From the NCBI RefSeq assembly GCF_900460535.1, contig NZ_UHIL01000002.1, forward strand, positions 1,240,001-1,304,000: a stretch of 64,000 nt of DNA, in the 5' to 3' direction. Below, in pieces: positions 44,086-53,417 of the stretch (the stretch's first letter is position 1; every line of letters starts with the position of its first letter). Position numbers and translations under genes: made by a program. The notes beneath the pieces are model-generated. The model was given only the letters and a program-made list of their open reading frames with translations, searched no databases and had not been told where the DNA came from. The DNA is from Vibrio parahaemolyticus (lineage in GTDB: Bacteria; Pseudomonadota; Gammaproteobacteria; Enterobacterales; Vibrionaceae).

Positions 44086-44869
44086 AGTACCTCCGGTTTC
44101 TTCGTCTTGGTTATCGCACAAGTTATGGCTATCGAAGCGGTTTGGTATTGCAGTTTGCTTAACTGTGGTTGTGTTTTCTCTGTTGGTCAAACTTGGATTT
44201 TGGCAACTAGAAAGAGGTCAGGAGAAACAAGCGCTTGAACAAGCGATACTCGCTCGGGCTGATGCCCCGTATCAATCTCTCACTTCAGTCCTTGATAACA
44301 ATGACTGGCGAGAGGAGAGCGTGATTGGCGTGAAAGTGCAAGCGGAGGCAAAGCCAGAGCCGTTGCCAGTGGTTTTGCTCGATAACCAAACCTTTCAAGG
44401 CAAAGTGGGTTATCTCGCATACCAAGTGGTTTCTGTCGGTCAGGATCCAATAACCTTAGCGCTTTTAGAATTGGGTTTCGTCGAAGGGCGGCGAACTCGT
44501 GATTCTTTACCAACCGTAACGACGTTGAAGAGCCCCACAAACGTAACCGGACGTTTGTATCGCAAATCAATGAATCCGTTAAGCTCAGAATTGATGCCAG
44601 AAATGGGAGAGGGGATTCGAGTCCAAAACCTCAATATTTCCGAGCTCAATGAGTTGTTGAATGTAGAGCTGATGCCGGCAGTGTTGCAGCCAGACAACCT
44701 AGAAAACTGGGCATATCCATTTCCTTGGAATCCACTTCCACTCACGAGCGCGAAACATTTTGGGTATGCCGTACAGTGGTTTGCGATGGCTGGTGTGTTA
44801 TTACTGCTCACAATGGTTGTGTGTATTCGATGGTTTAGAAAAGCGGCATCACAAGGAGGTGAGGCATGA
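44078..44869 (+). CDS. SURF1-family oxidase assembly protein
   Basis: About 263 residues with one span near each end (FGIAVCLTVVVFSLLVKLGFWQL and GYAVQWFAMAGVLLLLTMVV). GFWQLERGQEKQAL and YAVQWFAMA are SURF1 signatures. The protein takes part in heme a insertion into subunit I. The best start is GTG at 44078 with AGGA six bases upstream; no ATG is in frame before the first span except one far upstream inside the antisense gene. The next gene overlaps its stop by 4 bases. Confidence 0.88.
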   Translation: MDIVPPVSSSWLSHKLWLSKRFGIAVCLTVVVFSLLVKLGFWQLERGQEKQALEQAILARADAPYQSLTSVLDNNDWREESVIGVKVQAEAKPEPLPVVLLDNQTFQGKVGYLAYQVVSVGQDPITLALLELGFVEGRRTRDSLPTVTTLKSPTNVTGRLYRKSMNPLSSELMPEMGEGIRVQNLNISELNELLNVELMPAVLQPDNLENWAYPFPWNPLPLTSAKHFGYAVQWFAMAGVLLLLTMVVCIRWFRKAASQGGEA

Positions 44870-45402
44870 CATCTCAAGTTACAAAAGGGCGGTTTGTGCT
44901 TATCGCACTGATTTGCTTATTCGCCTTACCAGCGATTGTTGCAAAGTTGATTTTGGCGCAAGGTTGGTACGAAACGGGCGTAACAAACCGAGGAAAGCTC
45001 ATCGAACCGTACACAACGTTAGCGCAGTTAGGCCAATCTGCTCCATCGGCGGTGCACGGTTGGCAACTGGCTTATGTGGTGCCTGATTCTTGCGACAGCC
45101 AATGTCAAAGACAGCTCTATTTACTCAAACAAAGCCATGTTGCTTTAGGCAAGTATCAAGAACGCGTTGTGCCAGTTTTGTGGACTTCTACAACATCAGA
45201 CACGATAGAAATGCCGATGGAAACCATGGCGATGAATGAGAACGTGGCGGCAAAAGTGCAGCAAGGGCAAGTGCTGATTGTGGATCCTCTGGGGCAACTG
45301 GTGATGTCGTACACCGCAGAGCCAAACGAAGATTTGGTCAAACTCAGCAAAGATATGCTGGCGGATTTGCGTAAGTTGCTCAAATTGTCGCGAGTCGGAT
45401 AG
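44866..45402 (+). CDS. Oxidase-cluster membrane protein with SCO-like C-x3-C
   Basis: A 178-residue protein with one N-terminal span (residues 9-31) and a periplasmic domain. A CDSQC motif at 76-80 follows a WQLAYV strand, and the late LIVDPLGQLVMSY strand is thioredoxin/SCO-like. SCO proteins use C-x3-C plus a distal His to deliver copper to CuA; no such His is evident here. In Pseudomonas clusters an uncharacterised gene sits at the same place between SURF1 and ctaA. A divergent SCO/thioredoxin-fold assembly factor is the best guess. Confidence 0.65.
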   Translation: MTSQVTKGRFVLIALICLFALPAIVAKLILAQGWYETGVTNRGKLIEPYTTLAQLGQSAPSAVHGWQLAYVVPDSCDSQCQRQLYLLKQSHVALGKYQERVVPVLWTSTTSDTIEMPMETMAMNENVAAKVQQGQVLIVDPLGQLVMSYTAEPNEDLVKLSKDMLADLRKLLKLSRVG

Positions 45403-45412
45403 GGAGCGTATC

Positions 45413-46432
45413 ATGACGTTAACAAAGTTGGTTAGATTAAGTTTGTGCCTGACGTTAGTCGTCATCATGTTGGGCGCCTATACCCGTTTGTCGGATGCGG
45501 GTTTGGGGTGTCCTGACTGGCCGGGGTGTTATGGTCACTTTTCTGTACCACACCATGAAGACGATGTTCTGCGCGCCAACATCAATTTTCCAGAACGCGA
45601 GATTGAGCATGAAAAAGCGTGGCTAGAGATGATTCATCGCTATTTTGCTGGAACACTCGGCATGGTGATTTTTGCTATTACCGTTATTGCTATTCGAACT
45701 GAACGCGTGAACCCATCCATTCCTATTCTGCTCAGCTTTTTGGTTGTGGGGCAGGCGATGTTAGGTATGTGGACGGTGACTCTAAAACTGATGCCTGTCA
45801 TTGTCATGCTTCATCTGCTTGGTGGGTTCACCTTACTCGCGCTGCAAGCGGTGTTTTATTGCCAACTGAAAGCGAGAGACAATCTTTATTTTTCCCCCTC
45901 CTCTCGGTCGGTTAGGTTGTTTTCAGTGTTTTCCTTTTTGGTTGTGTTCTCCCAAGTGTTGCTCGGCGGTTGGACTTCATCAAACTACGCGGCTTTGATG
46001 TGTACAACGTTGCCCATTTGCGAAGGAGATTGGATGAACTACTTGGATTGGAAAGAGGCGTTCTCTTTCTGGCAAACGGGGCACGACAATTATGAATTTG
46101 GTGTGTTGGAATACCCCGCGAGGATGACAATTCATGTCTCTCATCGAATCGGCGCGATGGTCACCGCAGTGGTTGTGTTGACGTACTGTGTGGTGTTGAT
46201 GAAACAAGACTCGCACCATTCTCAGAAAGTCGGCATGTGGCTTGGGATGGCGCTGGCCTGCCAGATTACGCTTGGTATTAGCAACGTGGTGTTTCAGTTA
46301 CCGATTTACATCGCAGTGGCTCATAACCTGGGTGCTGCAATCATGTTGAGCCTGATTTGTGTCAGTCAGTTTTATTTGTGGCAAGGAAAAGCCGATTGGA
46401 ATTATGCAGTGAAAGGAGTTCGCTATGAGTAA
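45413..46432 (+). CDS. ctaA: Heme A synthase (COX15/CtaA)
   Basis: A 339-residue enzyme with eight spans. Heme ligands appear as [26 protein letters not shown] and VAHNLGAA. The [18 protein letters not shown] segment after the first span and [10 protein letters not shown] in the middle are the two cysteine-containing loops of the COX15 type. It oxidises heme O to heme A for the oxidase. cyoE overlaps its end by 8 bases. Confidence 0.95.
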   Translation: MTLTKLVRLSLCLTLVVIMLGAYTRLSDAGLGCPDWPGCYGHFSVPHHEDDVLRANINFPEREIEHEKAWLEMIHRYFAGTLGMVIFAITVIAIRTERVNPSIPILLSFLVVGQAMLGMWTVTLKLMPVIVMLHLLGGFTLLALQAVFYCQLKARDNLYFSPSSRSVRLFSVFSFLVVFSQVLLGGWTSSNYAALMCTTLPICEGDWMNYLDWKEAFSFWQTGHDNYEFGVLEYPARMTIHVSHRIGAMVTAVVVLTYCVVLMKQDSHHSQKVGMWLGMALACQITLGISNVVFQLPIYIAVAHNLGAAIMLSLICVSQFYLWQGKADWNYAVKGVRYE

Positions 46433-47333
46433 AGAAATTGCGTTAACACTCGATAGTCGAAAGCGTCTCGGCTCAACGTACTTAAAACTGACTAAACCTA
46501 AAGTTGTCGCGCTAATGTTAGTCACCGCCATTGTCGGTATGAGCTTGGCTCCGGTCACTGATTTCCCTTGGATTCAAGCATCCATCGGATTGATTGGAAT
46601 AGGACTAATGGCTGGTTCTGCCGCGGCATTTAATCATCTTATTGACCGCAGAATTGATGCAAGAATGGCTCGTACTCATACGCGTCCTTTACCGTCGGGA
46701 GATACCAATCCCTTGTCGGTTGCGATTTTTGCCGTGGCAATCGGCGTGGTTGGTTTTGTACTCCTATATGCTTGGGTAAACGCGCTCACAGCGTGGATGA
46801 CGTTTTTGAGTTTACTGGGCTATGCGGTGGTTTACACCATGTATTTGAAGCGAGCAACGCCGCAAAATATTGTGATTGCTGGCATTGCCGGTGCGATGCC
46901 GCCACTCTTAGGTTGGACAGCGGTGACGGGTGAGCTGCATGGTAACGCTTGGCTATTGGTAATGATCATTTTCATCTGGACACCGCCGCATTTCTGGGCG
47001 CTTGCGATTCATCGAGTTGAAGATTACCGTAAGGTCGATATTCCTATGCTGCCGGTAACGCACGGTATTGAATACACCAAAACGTCGATCTTACTTTACA
47101 CGGTATTGCTCACATTGGTGTGCGTGATGCCTGTATTGGTGGGGATGGTCGGTTTTATCTATCTCTTTTCAGCATTGCTGCTTAATGCAGGTTTCATTTA
47201 TCACGCGTGGAAACTCAAGTTTGCACCCGAGCCTAATAGTGCGATAGAGACATTCAAGTTCTCCATTTATCATCTGTTGGCGCTGTTTGTTGCGCTCCTA
47301 GCCGATCACTATATTGGAATGGTGTTGCAGTAA
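46425..47333 (+). CDS. cyoE: Heme O synthase (protoheme IX farnesyltransferase)
   Basis: A 302-residue UbiA-superfamily prenyltransferase with nine spans. The two aspartate-rich loops are [20 protein letters not shown] and the later [16 protein letters not shown]. The [10 protein letters not shown] start is typical. It adds a farnesyl group to heme B, giving heme O, the substrate of CtaA. It is the last gene of the cluster; a perfect terminator follows. Confidence 0.95.
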   Translation: MSKEIALTLDSRKRLGSTYLKLTKPKVVALMLVTAIVGMSLAPVTDFPWIQASIGLIGIGLMAGSAAAFNHLIDRRIDARMARTHTRPLPSGDTNPLSVAIFAVAIGVVGFVLLYAWVNALTAWMTFLSLLGYAVVYTMYLKRATPQNIVIAGIAGAMPPLLGWTAVTGELHGNAWLLVMIIFIWTPPHFWALAIHRVEDYRKVDIPMLPVTHGIEYTKTSILLYTVLLTLVCVMPVLVGMVGFIYLFSALLLNAGFIYHAWKLKFAPEPNSAIETFKFSIYHLLALFVALLADHYIGMVLQ

Positions 47334-47362
47334 GCGAATAACTTAATGGTATATCTGCTAAT

Positions 47363-47393
47363 AAAAAACGCCGCGAAAAGTGCGGCGTTTTTT
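47363..47393. terminator. Bidirectional intrinsic terminator of the oxidase cluster
   Basis: AAAAAACGCCGC / GCGGCGTTTTTT, perfect 12-base stem, 7-base loop, between cyoE and the convergent FKBP gene. Confidence 0.93.
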
Positions 47394-47411
47394 ATTGTAT
47401 GAGAGGAAAGA

Positions 47412-47885
47412 TTACTGAATCTCTAACAACTCAACATCAAAAATCAAAACACTTGCAGGTGGAATTGGCCCCGTTCCATTTTTGCCGTAGCCAAGTGTGC
47501 TCGGTACAAATAGACGGATTTTCTCGCCCACAACCATGTATTGGAGACCTTCTTGCCAGCCTTTAATTACTTGGTTCAAACCAAATGTAATTGGCTCGCC
47601 ACGATTTACTGAACTATCGAAAACAGTGCCATCGATAAGCGTGCCGTGGTAGTGCACTTTCACTTTACTTGTTGCGGTTGGGTGAACGTCACCTGTACCT
47701 TTTTCGAGTACTAGGTATTGAAGCCCGCTCTCTGTCGTGGTCACGCCTTCTTTTTTCGCATTTTCTAATAGGAAAGTTTGGCCTTTTGCAAAGTTCTCAT
47801 CTGCCACTTTGTGGTTTGTCCAAGTGCGGTAAATGAAAAATGCAGCTAAAACAAAAATAATGATAGGAAACAAAAATTTAGACAC
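47412..47885 (-). CDS. FKBP-type peptidyl-prolyl isomerase, membrane-anchored
   Basis: A 157-residue protein starting at GTG 47885 with AAGGAGTCAAC upstream; a longer frame overlaps the neighbouring gene and is not used. One N-terminal span (FLFPIIIFVLAAFFIY) anchors it, with the FKBP domain from about 55 to the end in the periplasm (VKVHYHGTLIDGTVFDSS, GEPITFGLNQVIKGWQEGL, PSTLGYG). It speeds proline isomerisation during folding. It starts 13 bases after the DsbA-like gene's stop, so the two form a folding/redox pair. Confidence 0.9.
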   Translation of the reverse strand: MSKFLFPIIIFVLAAFFIYRTWTNHKVADENFAKGQTFLLENAKKEGVTTTESGLQYLVLEKGTGDVHPTATSKVKVHYHGTLIDGTVFDSSVNRGEPITFGLNQVIKGWQEGLQYMVVGEKIRLFVPSTLGYGKNGTGPIPPASVLIFDVELLEIQ

Positions 47886-47898
47886 GTTGACTCCTTGT

Positions 47899-48531
47899 CT
47901 ATTTAGGTTGCTTAAGCAAATAGTTAATAGTTTCTGCCATTGCCTCAACGCTGTCATGGCCGCCAGTAATCACTTGGTACTTACCGTTTACGATAAACGC
48001 TGGCACAGAATTGATTTGGCCACGAGTAGTGATGGATTCAGCTTTAGTGATGTATTCAAACAGTTTTTCCTGTTGAGCTTCATCAAGATGGTATGGGCTG
48101 ATCAAGTTACGAGATTCAAAAGCTTTCTCTACCGCTTGTTGACGCTCTTCTGCTGTTGCATCTGCGCCCATTTGAACCGCTGCAAATAAATCAGCCATGA
48201 ATGCTTTATCTGGTGTTGCGTCGAGCTGCATAACAGCAGTGTAGAAGATAATTGCGCTGATCTGAGCACTTTCATTGAAAGTCACGTGCATCTTTTCAAC
48301 TTTTTGCTCTGTTAGCGATTCAATTTGAGGGACAAACTCTTCCATTGAACGACAATGGCCGCAAGTTAGGGCAAAAGCTTCGGTTAGTGGCGCCAGATTG
48401 TATTCTTGAAGAGAAACAGGCAACACTTCGTATTGCTTACCTTGTTGTGGCTGACTATTGCCGCTGTCACATGCTGACAGAGCCGCAATAGCGGCAAATA
48501 AAGCGACGCCTTTTGAGATAGTTTTAAACAT
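47899..48531 (-). CDS. DsbA-like thiol:disulfide oxidoreductase lipoprotein
   Basis: A 210-residue DsbA-fold protein. The signal peptide ends in a lipobox (ALSAC, Cys21). The redox motif is CGHC at 57-60, and the cis-Pro strand is GQINSVPAFIVNGKY. The internal helical insert between them is of the usual size. It should form or shuffle disulfides in the periplasm while tethered to a membrane by lipid. It lies immediately upstream of the FKBP gene. Confidence 0.9.
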   Translation of the reverse strand: MFKTISKGVALFAAIAALSACDSGNSQPQQGKQYEVLPVSLQEYNLAPLTEAFALTCGHCRSMEEFVPQIESLTEQKVEKMHVTFNESAQISAIIFYTAVMQLDATPDKAFMADLFAAVQMGADATAEERQQAVEKAFESRNLISPYHLDEAQQEKLFEYITKAESITTRGQINSVPAFIVNGKYQVITGGHDSVEAMAETINYLLKQPK

Positions 48532-48821
48532 AACAACGCTCTGAATGAGAAATTTACGGTAGTTTATCGGTTAACGATAGCGACTAAAACCATTAAATAA
48601 CAATAAAGTGAGACGATTAGTAACAGATTGGTGTGGATATAACCGAATAGTGACATGGTGTTAGCAAATTGGACGTTTACTGTTTTGCAGCATAGGCGAC
48701 AAGCCCGAACTGAGAATGGCACGAACGGTGCATATAAAACAATCAAATAGCGAAAAACACTAAAGAATATGTGTTTTTCGTCGACATAGTGAACAAGAAT
48801 TCTTTCTACGTTGGTAACGGT

Positions 48822-49448
48822 ATGAAGCATTGGTTTTTCATTGTCTGTGGCATTCTTAGTGGGTGTAGCAGCCTTAATCCAGACATGGTTCCGGGTGGGA
48901 ATATGTTGGATACAGCCCCAAAAACAAACACAGAGCTGAGACACCCTGAGTGGGGGTATGCGAGTGCATCTCACGTTTCGACGGCTCCACGTGTCAACCA
49001 GACGGCGAGGGCGGCCGAAAAAAAGTCTAACAACGTGACCTCACTAGAAATGTTCTTGGATAGACACAATATCCCGCATGAGACGATCGGTGGTGGTCAC
49101 CTTATGATTCGCTTAAAAGAGCAAGTTCACTTTCAGACAGGGTCGGCGCAATTGTCGTCAAACTCACAAGATTGGTTACGAAAGCTGGGGCACTATTTAG
49201 CAGGCAGAACCGATGTGGATGTGGTGATTGATGGCCATGCCGATAGCACTGGTGCGGCGAGTTTCAATGATACGCTCTCCGAAAAACGAGCTCGTGAAGT
49301 AGAAAAACAAATGCTAGCGAGTAGCATTCCGCGTCAGCGCGTTTTCTCTCGCGGATTCGGCGAATATGTGCCGCAATGTAGCAATGCCACATCAAGCGGT
49401 AAAGCGTGTAACCGACGTGTTGAGTTGATGCTGATTGTCGATGAGTAG
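48822..49448 (+). CDS. OmpA-family peptidoglycan-binding lipoprotein
   Basis: A 208-residue lipoprotein. The ATG at 48822 places the lipobox ILSGC at residues 11-15. Residues 95-205 are an OmpA-like domain: VHFQTGSAQLSSNSQDWL, then VVIDGHADSTGAASFNDTLSEKRA and SRGFGEYVPQC with NRRVEL at the end. It should bind peptidoglycan and sit in the outer membrane. The linker (18-90) is disordered-looking. It is divergent from the DsbA-like gene. Confidence 0.88.
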   Translation: MKHWFFIVCGILSGCSSLNPDMVPGGNMLDTAPKTNTELRHPEWGYASASHVSTAPRVNQTARAAEKKSNNVTSLEMFLDRHNIPHETIGGGHLMIRLKEQVHFQTGSAQLSSNSQDWLRKLGHYLAGRTDVDVVIDGHADSTGAASFNDTLSEKRAREVEKQMLASSIPRQRVFSRGFGEYVPQCSNATSSGKACNRRVELMLIVDE

Positions 49449-49485
49449 GCCGCCAGTCGGTTTAGAAGCAAAAACATCAAAATAG

Positions 49486-49513
49486 AAAAGAGGCACCAAA
49501 TGGTGCCTCTTTT
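49486..49513. terminator. Bidirectional intrinsic terminator
   Basis: AAAAGAGGCACCA / TGGTGCCTCTTTT, perfect 13-base arms around two bases, between the OmpA lipoprotein and the convergent glutaredoxin gene. Confidence 0.9.
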
Positions 49514-49539
49514 ACATCCGCCAATGTTCTTAGGGGGAA

Positions 49540-49899
49540 CTAGGCAAATTCTTTTTCAAGATAAGCGACAATGTCTGATGACTCATAAAGCCATTGCGTT
49601 TTGCCATCTTTTTCGATACGAAGACAAGGCACTTTCACGCGACCGCCACCTTGTTCAAGTTCAGCGCGGTGAGTTGGGTCATTCTTCGCATCACGTAATT
49701 CGATATTAACGGATTGTCGTTTCATCGCACGTCGTACTTTGACGCAAAAAGGGCAAGCTTCAAACTGATATAACGCGTATTGCTTTGCTTTGTCATCGAC
49801 GTTGCTCTGTGCTTCGTTAGTGCGTTTGATGCCACGAGGAGAAAAGACAGCGTTCAGCAATAAAATGATTTTGCCTAAAATCCAACGGATAAACTTCAT
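49540..49899 (-). CDS. Glutaredoxin-like protein with N-terminal hydrophobic helix
   Basis: A 119-residue protein. Residues 4-20 form a hydrophobic helix that may anchor it. The rest is a glutaredoxin fold with CPFC at 49-52, KVPCLRIEKDG (cis-Pro) and YESSDIVAYLEKEF. It resembles YruB/GST-N type proteins. It should handle glutathione-linked thiols. Confidence 0.88.
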   Translation of the reverse strand: MKFIRWILGKIILLLNAVFSPRGIKRTNEAQSNVDDKAKQYALYQFEACPFCVKVRRAMKRQSVNIELRDAKNDPTHRAELEQGGGRVKVPCLRIEKDGKTQWLYESSDIVAYLEKEFA

Positions 49900-50009
49900 A
49901 ATGATCCCTTGATGCTCAGTGGATGAATGTCCTTAACAATGCAAACATGATGCTTGTTGCATTGGAGACGCAGTCTATCAGTTGTTTCGGATTGATAAAA
50001 CCATGTATT

Positions 50010-50552
50010 TTATGAGGAAAATAGTCGCTTCAACCAGCCGAAAAAGCCATTTGATGCTGTTGGGTTTGCCTCTTTACCTAAATAGAAGCTTTGCATTAGC
50101 TCTGTTCTGAACGCGTCAACATCAATACGTTTAATCACAAGTTCGTGCTGTAATGTGTTTTGTGTCTGCTCCGCGTGATCGTGCGCTAAGCTAAAATCCA
50201 TGTTCAGATAGCCTTGAGTGAAGAGCCACAAATGGGTGATCAGAACAAGATCTTCTGCCGATTGATTGGTGAATTTGTCTGCCTGCTCATCCCCCAGCGT
50301 ATCTGCCAAGACCTTTTGCATTTGCTGTGTCGAATGAGCGTGTTGTTCATACAACGCACTTGCTTCGATATGGGATTTCGTCAGGAGCCCGAGTAGGTGA
50401 AGTACTGGATTCGTTGCTGGCTTGTTTTCACATACGCGTGCAAACAACGGAGCTTGTTCTTTCAACCAACGCTTCTTGGCTGCTTTATGCTCATCAACGA
50501 AGGGAATCTTTTTGATTCCCATTTGTTTAATCAGTTCACTAAGGGGCGTCAT
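50010..50552 (-). CDS. Hypothetical helical protein
   Basis: A 180-residue soluble protein, largely helical, with no recognised family. The C-terminus ends GFFGWLKRLFSS, an amphipathic aromatic tail that may touch membranes. Its start overlaps the yaeQ stop by 14 bases, so it is likely co-translated with yaeQ. Confidence 0.68.
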   Translation of the reverse strand: MTPLSELIKQMGIKKIPFVDEHKAAKKRWLKEQAPLFARVCENKPATNPVLHLLGLLTKSHIEASALYEQHAHSTQQMQKVLADTLGDEQADKFTNQSAEDLVLITHLWLFTQGYLNMDFSLAHDHAEQTQNTLQHELVIKRIDVDAFRTELMQSFYLGKEANPTASNGFFGWLKRLFSS

Positions 50553-51084
50553 GACTTTGCAGTTCCTTCACTGTTACTTCGACGTGTTGATCGTTCACAT
50601 CAACAAAAATAGAGGTGCCGGTAATCATAACAGAAAGGTTTGTGCCACGGTCAAGGTGCTGACAAATCATATCGATAGCGTCGTAGTCAAAGCTTTCTAC
50701 GCTTACTGGAAGCATTGAAAACTTACCTGACATTTTCTCCCACCACACCGGTGCTTTAGTATTGTACGTATAGACCTTGACCTGCTTGGCAAGGCGAGAG
50801 GCTTTTTTGATTCGATCTGGTTCGGGTTCGCCGATCTCAATCCAATGCGTGATGCTTTGGTCATCTGCAACATGCCATAAATCTGGCTCTTCTGTGGTTG
50901 AGAGGCCTTTGGTAAATTCCAAGTCTTTTTGGGCATTGAGGCAGAAAGCCAAGATACGAGCCAGCATGCGTTGAGGTTTTTCAGAGGGATGCAGAGCGAT
51001 AGTAAGGTTCTTGGAATCGTAGTAATCGTTATTCATATCGGAAAGAGCGATACGAAATTTATAAATGGTTGGTTTTAGAGCCAT
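50539..51084 (-). CDS. yaeQ: YaeQ-family protein
   Basis: A 181-residue YaeQ protein. MALKPTIYKFRIALSDMNND and HPSEKPQRMLARILAFCLNA are the family signatures, with EPDLWHV and IEIGEPEPDRIKKASR further on. YaeQ has a restriction-nuclease-like fold and was reported to affect RfaH-dependent phenotypes; the true role is unclear. The next minus-strand gene overlaps its end. Confidence 0.93.
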   Translation of the reverse strand: MALKPTIYKFRIALSDMNNDYYDSKNLTIALHPSEKPQRMLARILAFCLNAQKDLEFTKGLSTTEEPDLWHVADDQSITHWIEIGEPEPDRIKKASRLAKQVKVYTYNTKAPVWWEKMSGKFSMLPVSVESFDYDAIDMICQHLDRGTNLSVMITGTSIFVDVNDQHVEVTVKELQSHDAP

Positions 51085-51123
51085 GGGTTTATATCGTTTT
51101 TATGGGCGAAAATTTGCTTTGGG

Positions 51124-51154
51124 CAAAAAAATAGCCAGCTTAAAAGCTGGCTAT
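51124..51154 (-). terminator. Intrinsic terminator of the cold-shock gene
   Basis: On the minus strand, ATAGCCAGCTT / AAGCTGGCTAT, perfect 11-base arms, then seven T residues, 20 bases after the cold-shock stop. Confidence 0.92.
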
Positions 51155-51174
51155 CATATCAAATTCTTTAAGAA

Positions 51175-51384
51175 TTAAAGTACTTTGATTTGCTCTGCTT
51201 GAGGGCCTTTTTGACCTTGAGAGATAACAAATTCTACTTTCTGGCCTTCAACTAGAGTACGGAAGCCGTCACCAGTGATTGCAGAGAAGTGAGCAAATAC
51301 GTCAGGACCGTTTTCTTGTTGGATGAAACCGAAGCCTTTAGTTTCGTTGAACCACTTAACTGTGCCAGTAGCTGTGTTAGACAT
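51175..51384 (-). CDS. Cold-shock domain protein (CspA family)
   Basis: A 69-residue cold-shock protein with RNP1 (KGFGFIQ) and RNP2 (VFAHFSAI) motifs. It binds single-stranded RNA and DNA and melts RNA structure. AGGAAATAGAC precedes the ATG. The upstream gap of about 370 bases leaves room for the long structured leader common to cold-induced csp genes; I cannot confirm a cold box. Confidence 0.95.
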   Translation of the reverse strand: MSNTATGTVKWFNETKGFGFIQQENGPDVFAHFSAITGDGFRTLVEGQKVEFVISQGQKGPQAEQIKVL

Positions 51385-51751
51385 GTCTATTTCCTAAATA
51401 TCTAAATTTGTGTAATCTTTCGCCTCAACGGCGCTTATAGCGTGGAAAAATAAATTGCTATTGCGTACCACAGGACGACGGAGTTACAAGAAATCCAACG
51501 AAATGTGAAAACAAAGAACTTTCTTTCTAGCCGTGTTTGAGTCTAGGTTAAATCCTGTAGGAGTCAACATATATTAGTGCTTTATGGAGAAATATTTGTA
51601 TTTAGTCACTATTTAACCGGCATGTTTTTGATTAAATTTCAAATAAATGACGTAGAAGTGAAGTTTTTAAGCATAAAATACGAGGAATTCTACAAATTTG
51701 ACTTCTTTATATAATTATTGTCCAATCTGGTTCGACCATTAAGGAGGATTT
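51385..51751. other. Divergent region csp / arfA
   Basis: 367 bases between divergent csp and arfA. It should carry both promoters and the csp leader. A short GC-containing dyad near 51430-51445 (AACGGCGCTT) is the only structure I noticed. No coding frame. Confidence 0.45.
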
Positions 51752-52045
51752 ATGGCAAAAGCAAAATGTAATCCTCAGCCGAATGAATTTAACAAAGACA
51801 CCGAATTCGGCAGAGGCGAGATTAAAGACAATGCGCTAAAGGCAGTTGTTACCAGTCAGTTGTTCAGAACCCGAGTCGTCAAATCGAAAAAAGGTAAAGG
51901 CAGCTTCAACCGTAAAATGAAGCACCGAGGCAAAGAGCCCTATTCAAAGTTCTCACTAAAGTGGATTTTGAATAGGGCTTTTTTCTTGCTCAGAGTCAAA
52001 GAGTTGTTTGATCGAAAAGTTTCTGTTCAGGCCTATTGCTCATAA
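51752..52045 (+). CDS. arfA: Alternative ribosome-rescue factor ArfA
   Basis: The core matches Arf[14 protein letters not shown], then [16 protein letters not shown] and [12 protein letters not shown]. ArfA frees ribosomes stalled on non-stop mRNAs, using release factor 2, when tmRNA fails. The full frame has 97 codons, but an intrinsic terminator sits inside it (51936-51984). Transcripts would thus lack a stop codon and the protein would be tagged by tmRNA and destroyed unless tmRNA is short. About 61 residues precede the stem, close to the active truncated E. coli form. AAGGAGG lies ideally before the ATG. Residues after about 75 are poorly conserved. Confidence 0.88.
   Translation: MAKAKCNPQPNEFNKDTEFGRGEIKDNALKAVVTSQLFRTRVVKSKKGKGSFNRKMKHRGKEPYSKFSLKWILNRAFFLLRVKELFDRKVSVQAYCS
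51936..51984 (+). terminator. Intrinsic terminator inside arfA
   Basis: Perfect 13-base arms AGCCCTATTCAAA (51936-51948) and TTTGAATAGGGCT (51967-51979), an inner CACT/AGTG pair, then six T residues. The whole hairpin is within the arfA reading frame, 61 codons from the start and over 20 codons before the stop. Confidence 0.88.
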
Positions 52046-52073
52046 AAATCAATACTTAGCTGTCAAGTTTGCG

Positions 52074-53417
52074 CTAAACATTTGATGCTGAATTCAAAGG
52101 GAGATGAGTATCCTGATTGACGATAGCTGTCAGTGCGCTGATCGACTCAACTGTTAGGTGTGAACCTTCATCGATTGATTTCATAAACTCGTCCACTTCC
52201 AATAGTTTCGACATCGAACTGAGAAAGCCTTGGTTGATGACTTCGATAAATGAGCGAGTTTCGGTCGTTAGGGATTGGTTGCTCAGAACTACGTGGTTGA
52301 TTTCATCAATCGACGTGCTGGTTCGAGTTGCTAAAGTTCTCACTTCATCCGCAACCACTGCAAATCCTCGTCCATGTTCACCAGCTCTAGCTGCTTCAAT
52401 CGCTGCGTTTAGAGCTAGGAGATTGGTTTGTGAGGCGATGCTGTCGATCACTTTGACGATTTCAGTGACTTGCTGCGAGGTTTTAAATAGCTCTTGAACT
52501 TTATCATCACAAGCGGTGACGGCACTCAGTACTTCTTCAATCATGGTGCGAAACTCATTCAGAGAATGTTCTGCGCCGCAGACGTTTGATGTGGCTTCTT
52601 CGCTGGCATTTCTCGCGATAAAAGAAGAGTCGGCTATCGCTTGAGAGATGTTTAAATCCCTTTGAACTTTATCAGTGATGTCAGATGCAAATTTGACGAC
52701 TTTGATGACGTTGCCCAACGGATCGAAGATGGGGTTGTAAGTGGCTTCAATGTACACTTTGTCACCTGAAGCTGAACGCCTTAAAAATTGTCCGGACTTA
52801 AACTGGCCGGCGGCGAGATCTTTCCAAAAGCCGGGATTTTCTTGGTAAAAATCGTCAAAGCAAAATAGTTTGTGATGTTTTCCTTGAACATCGCTTAACT
52901 CGTATCCCAAGGTTTTTAAGAAGTTTTGGTTGGCGGTCAGAATGTATCCTTCACGGTCGAACTCAATCGTGGCTAGAGACAGATCTAACGCATTCAAAAT
53001 GGCTTCTTTTTGCTCTGATTCTAGCCGCTGTTGTGTCACGTCTGACGCGATCTTGACTACTTTTTCAATTTGTCCGTGTTCAGATTCAATGGGAAAGTAA
53101 CTGGCTTCAAGTACCAGTCTTTCACGTTGCGAGGTTAGACGCTCAAACGTACCGCGTTTATGCTTACCCATTTTTAAGTCATCCCAAAATTGTTGGTATC
53201 GAGGGGACTGAACATAGCCTCGGTCACAGAAAATCGAATGATGTTTTCCAACAATCGCTTCTCGTGTGTATCCAACACAAGAAAGAAATAAATCATTCGC
53301 ATTGAGAATGATGCCTCTCGTATCAAACTCAATCATTGCCATACTATCGGATAAGCCTTTGATGAAGCGGCTGTATTCACTTTCTGCTTCTTGGTTTCGA
53401 GTTCGCAAGCCAAACAT
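52074..53417 (-). CDS. Soluble PAS-PAS chemoreceptor (BdlA-like)
   Basis: A 447-residue chemoreceptor with no membrane segment. Two PAS domains (about 15-130 and 135-255) share the pattern GKHH(S/K)(I/L)FC, which suggests internal duplication. Each ends in a PAC-like KVVK(I/F)ASD(V/I)T. The signalling domain tip is [22 protein letters not shown]. The C-terminal helix is short. Similar layout occurs in P. aeruginosa BdlA, which links c-di-GMP and biofilm dispersal, and in Aer-like oxygen sensors. FAD or heme binding cannot be judged. Confidence 0.9.
   Translation of the reverse strand: MFGLRTRNQEAESEYSRFIKGLSDSMAMIEFDTRGIILNANDLFLSCVGYTREAIVGKHHSIFCDRGYVQSPRYQQFWDDLKMGKHKRGTFERLTSQRERLVLEASYFPIESEHGQIEKVVKIASDVTQQRLESEQKEAILNALDLSLATIEFDREGYILTANQNFLKTLGYELSDVQGKHHKLFCFDDFYQENPGFWKDLAAGQFKSGQFLRRSASGDKVYIEATYNPIFDPLGNVIKVVKFASDITDKVQRDLNISQAIADSSFIARNASEEATSNVCGAEHSLNEFRTMIEEVLSAVTACDDKVQELFKTSQQVTEIVKVIDSIASQTNLLALNAAIEAARAGEHGRGFAVVADEVRTLATRTSTSIDEINHVVLSNQSLTTETRSFIEVINQGFLSSMSKLLEVDEFMKSIDEGSHLTVESISALTAIVNQDTHLPLNSASNV

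Noticed and set aside
48564..48974. Minus-strand frame of 136 residues
   Set aside because: It overlaps the OmpA lipoprotein start and has no ribosome site or family features.
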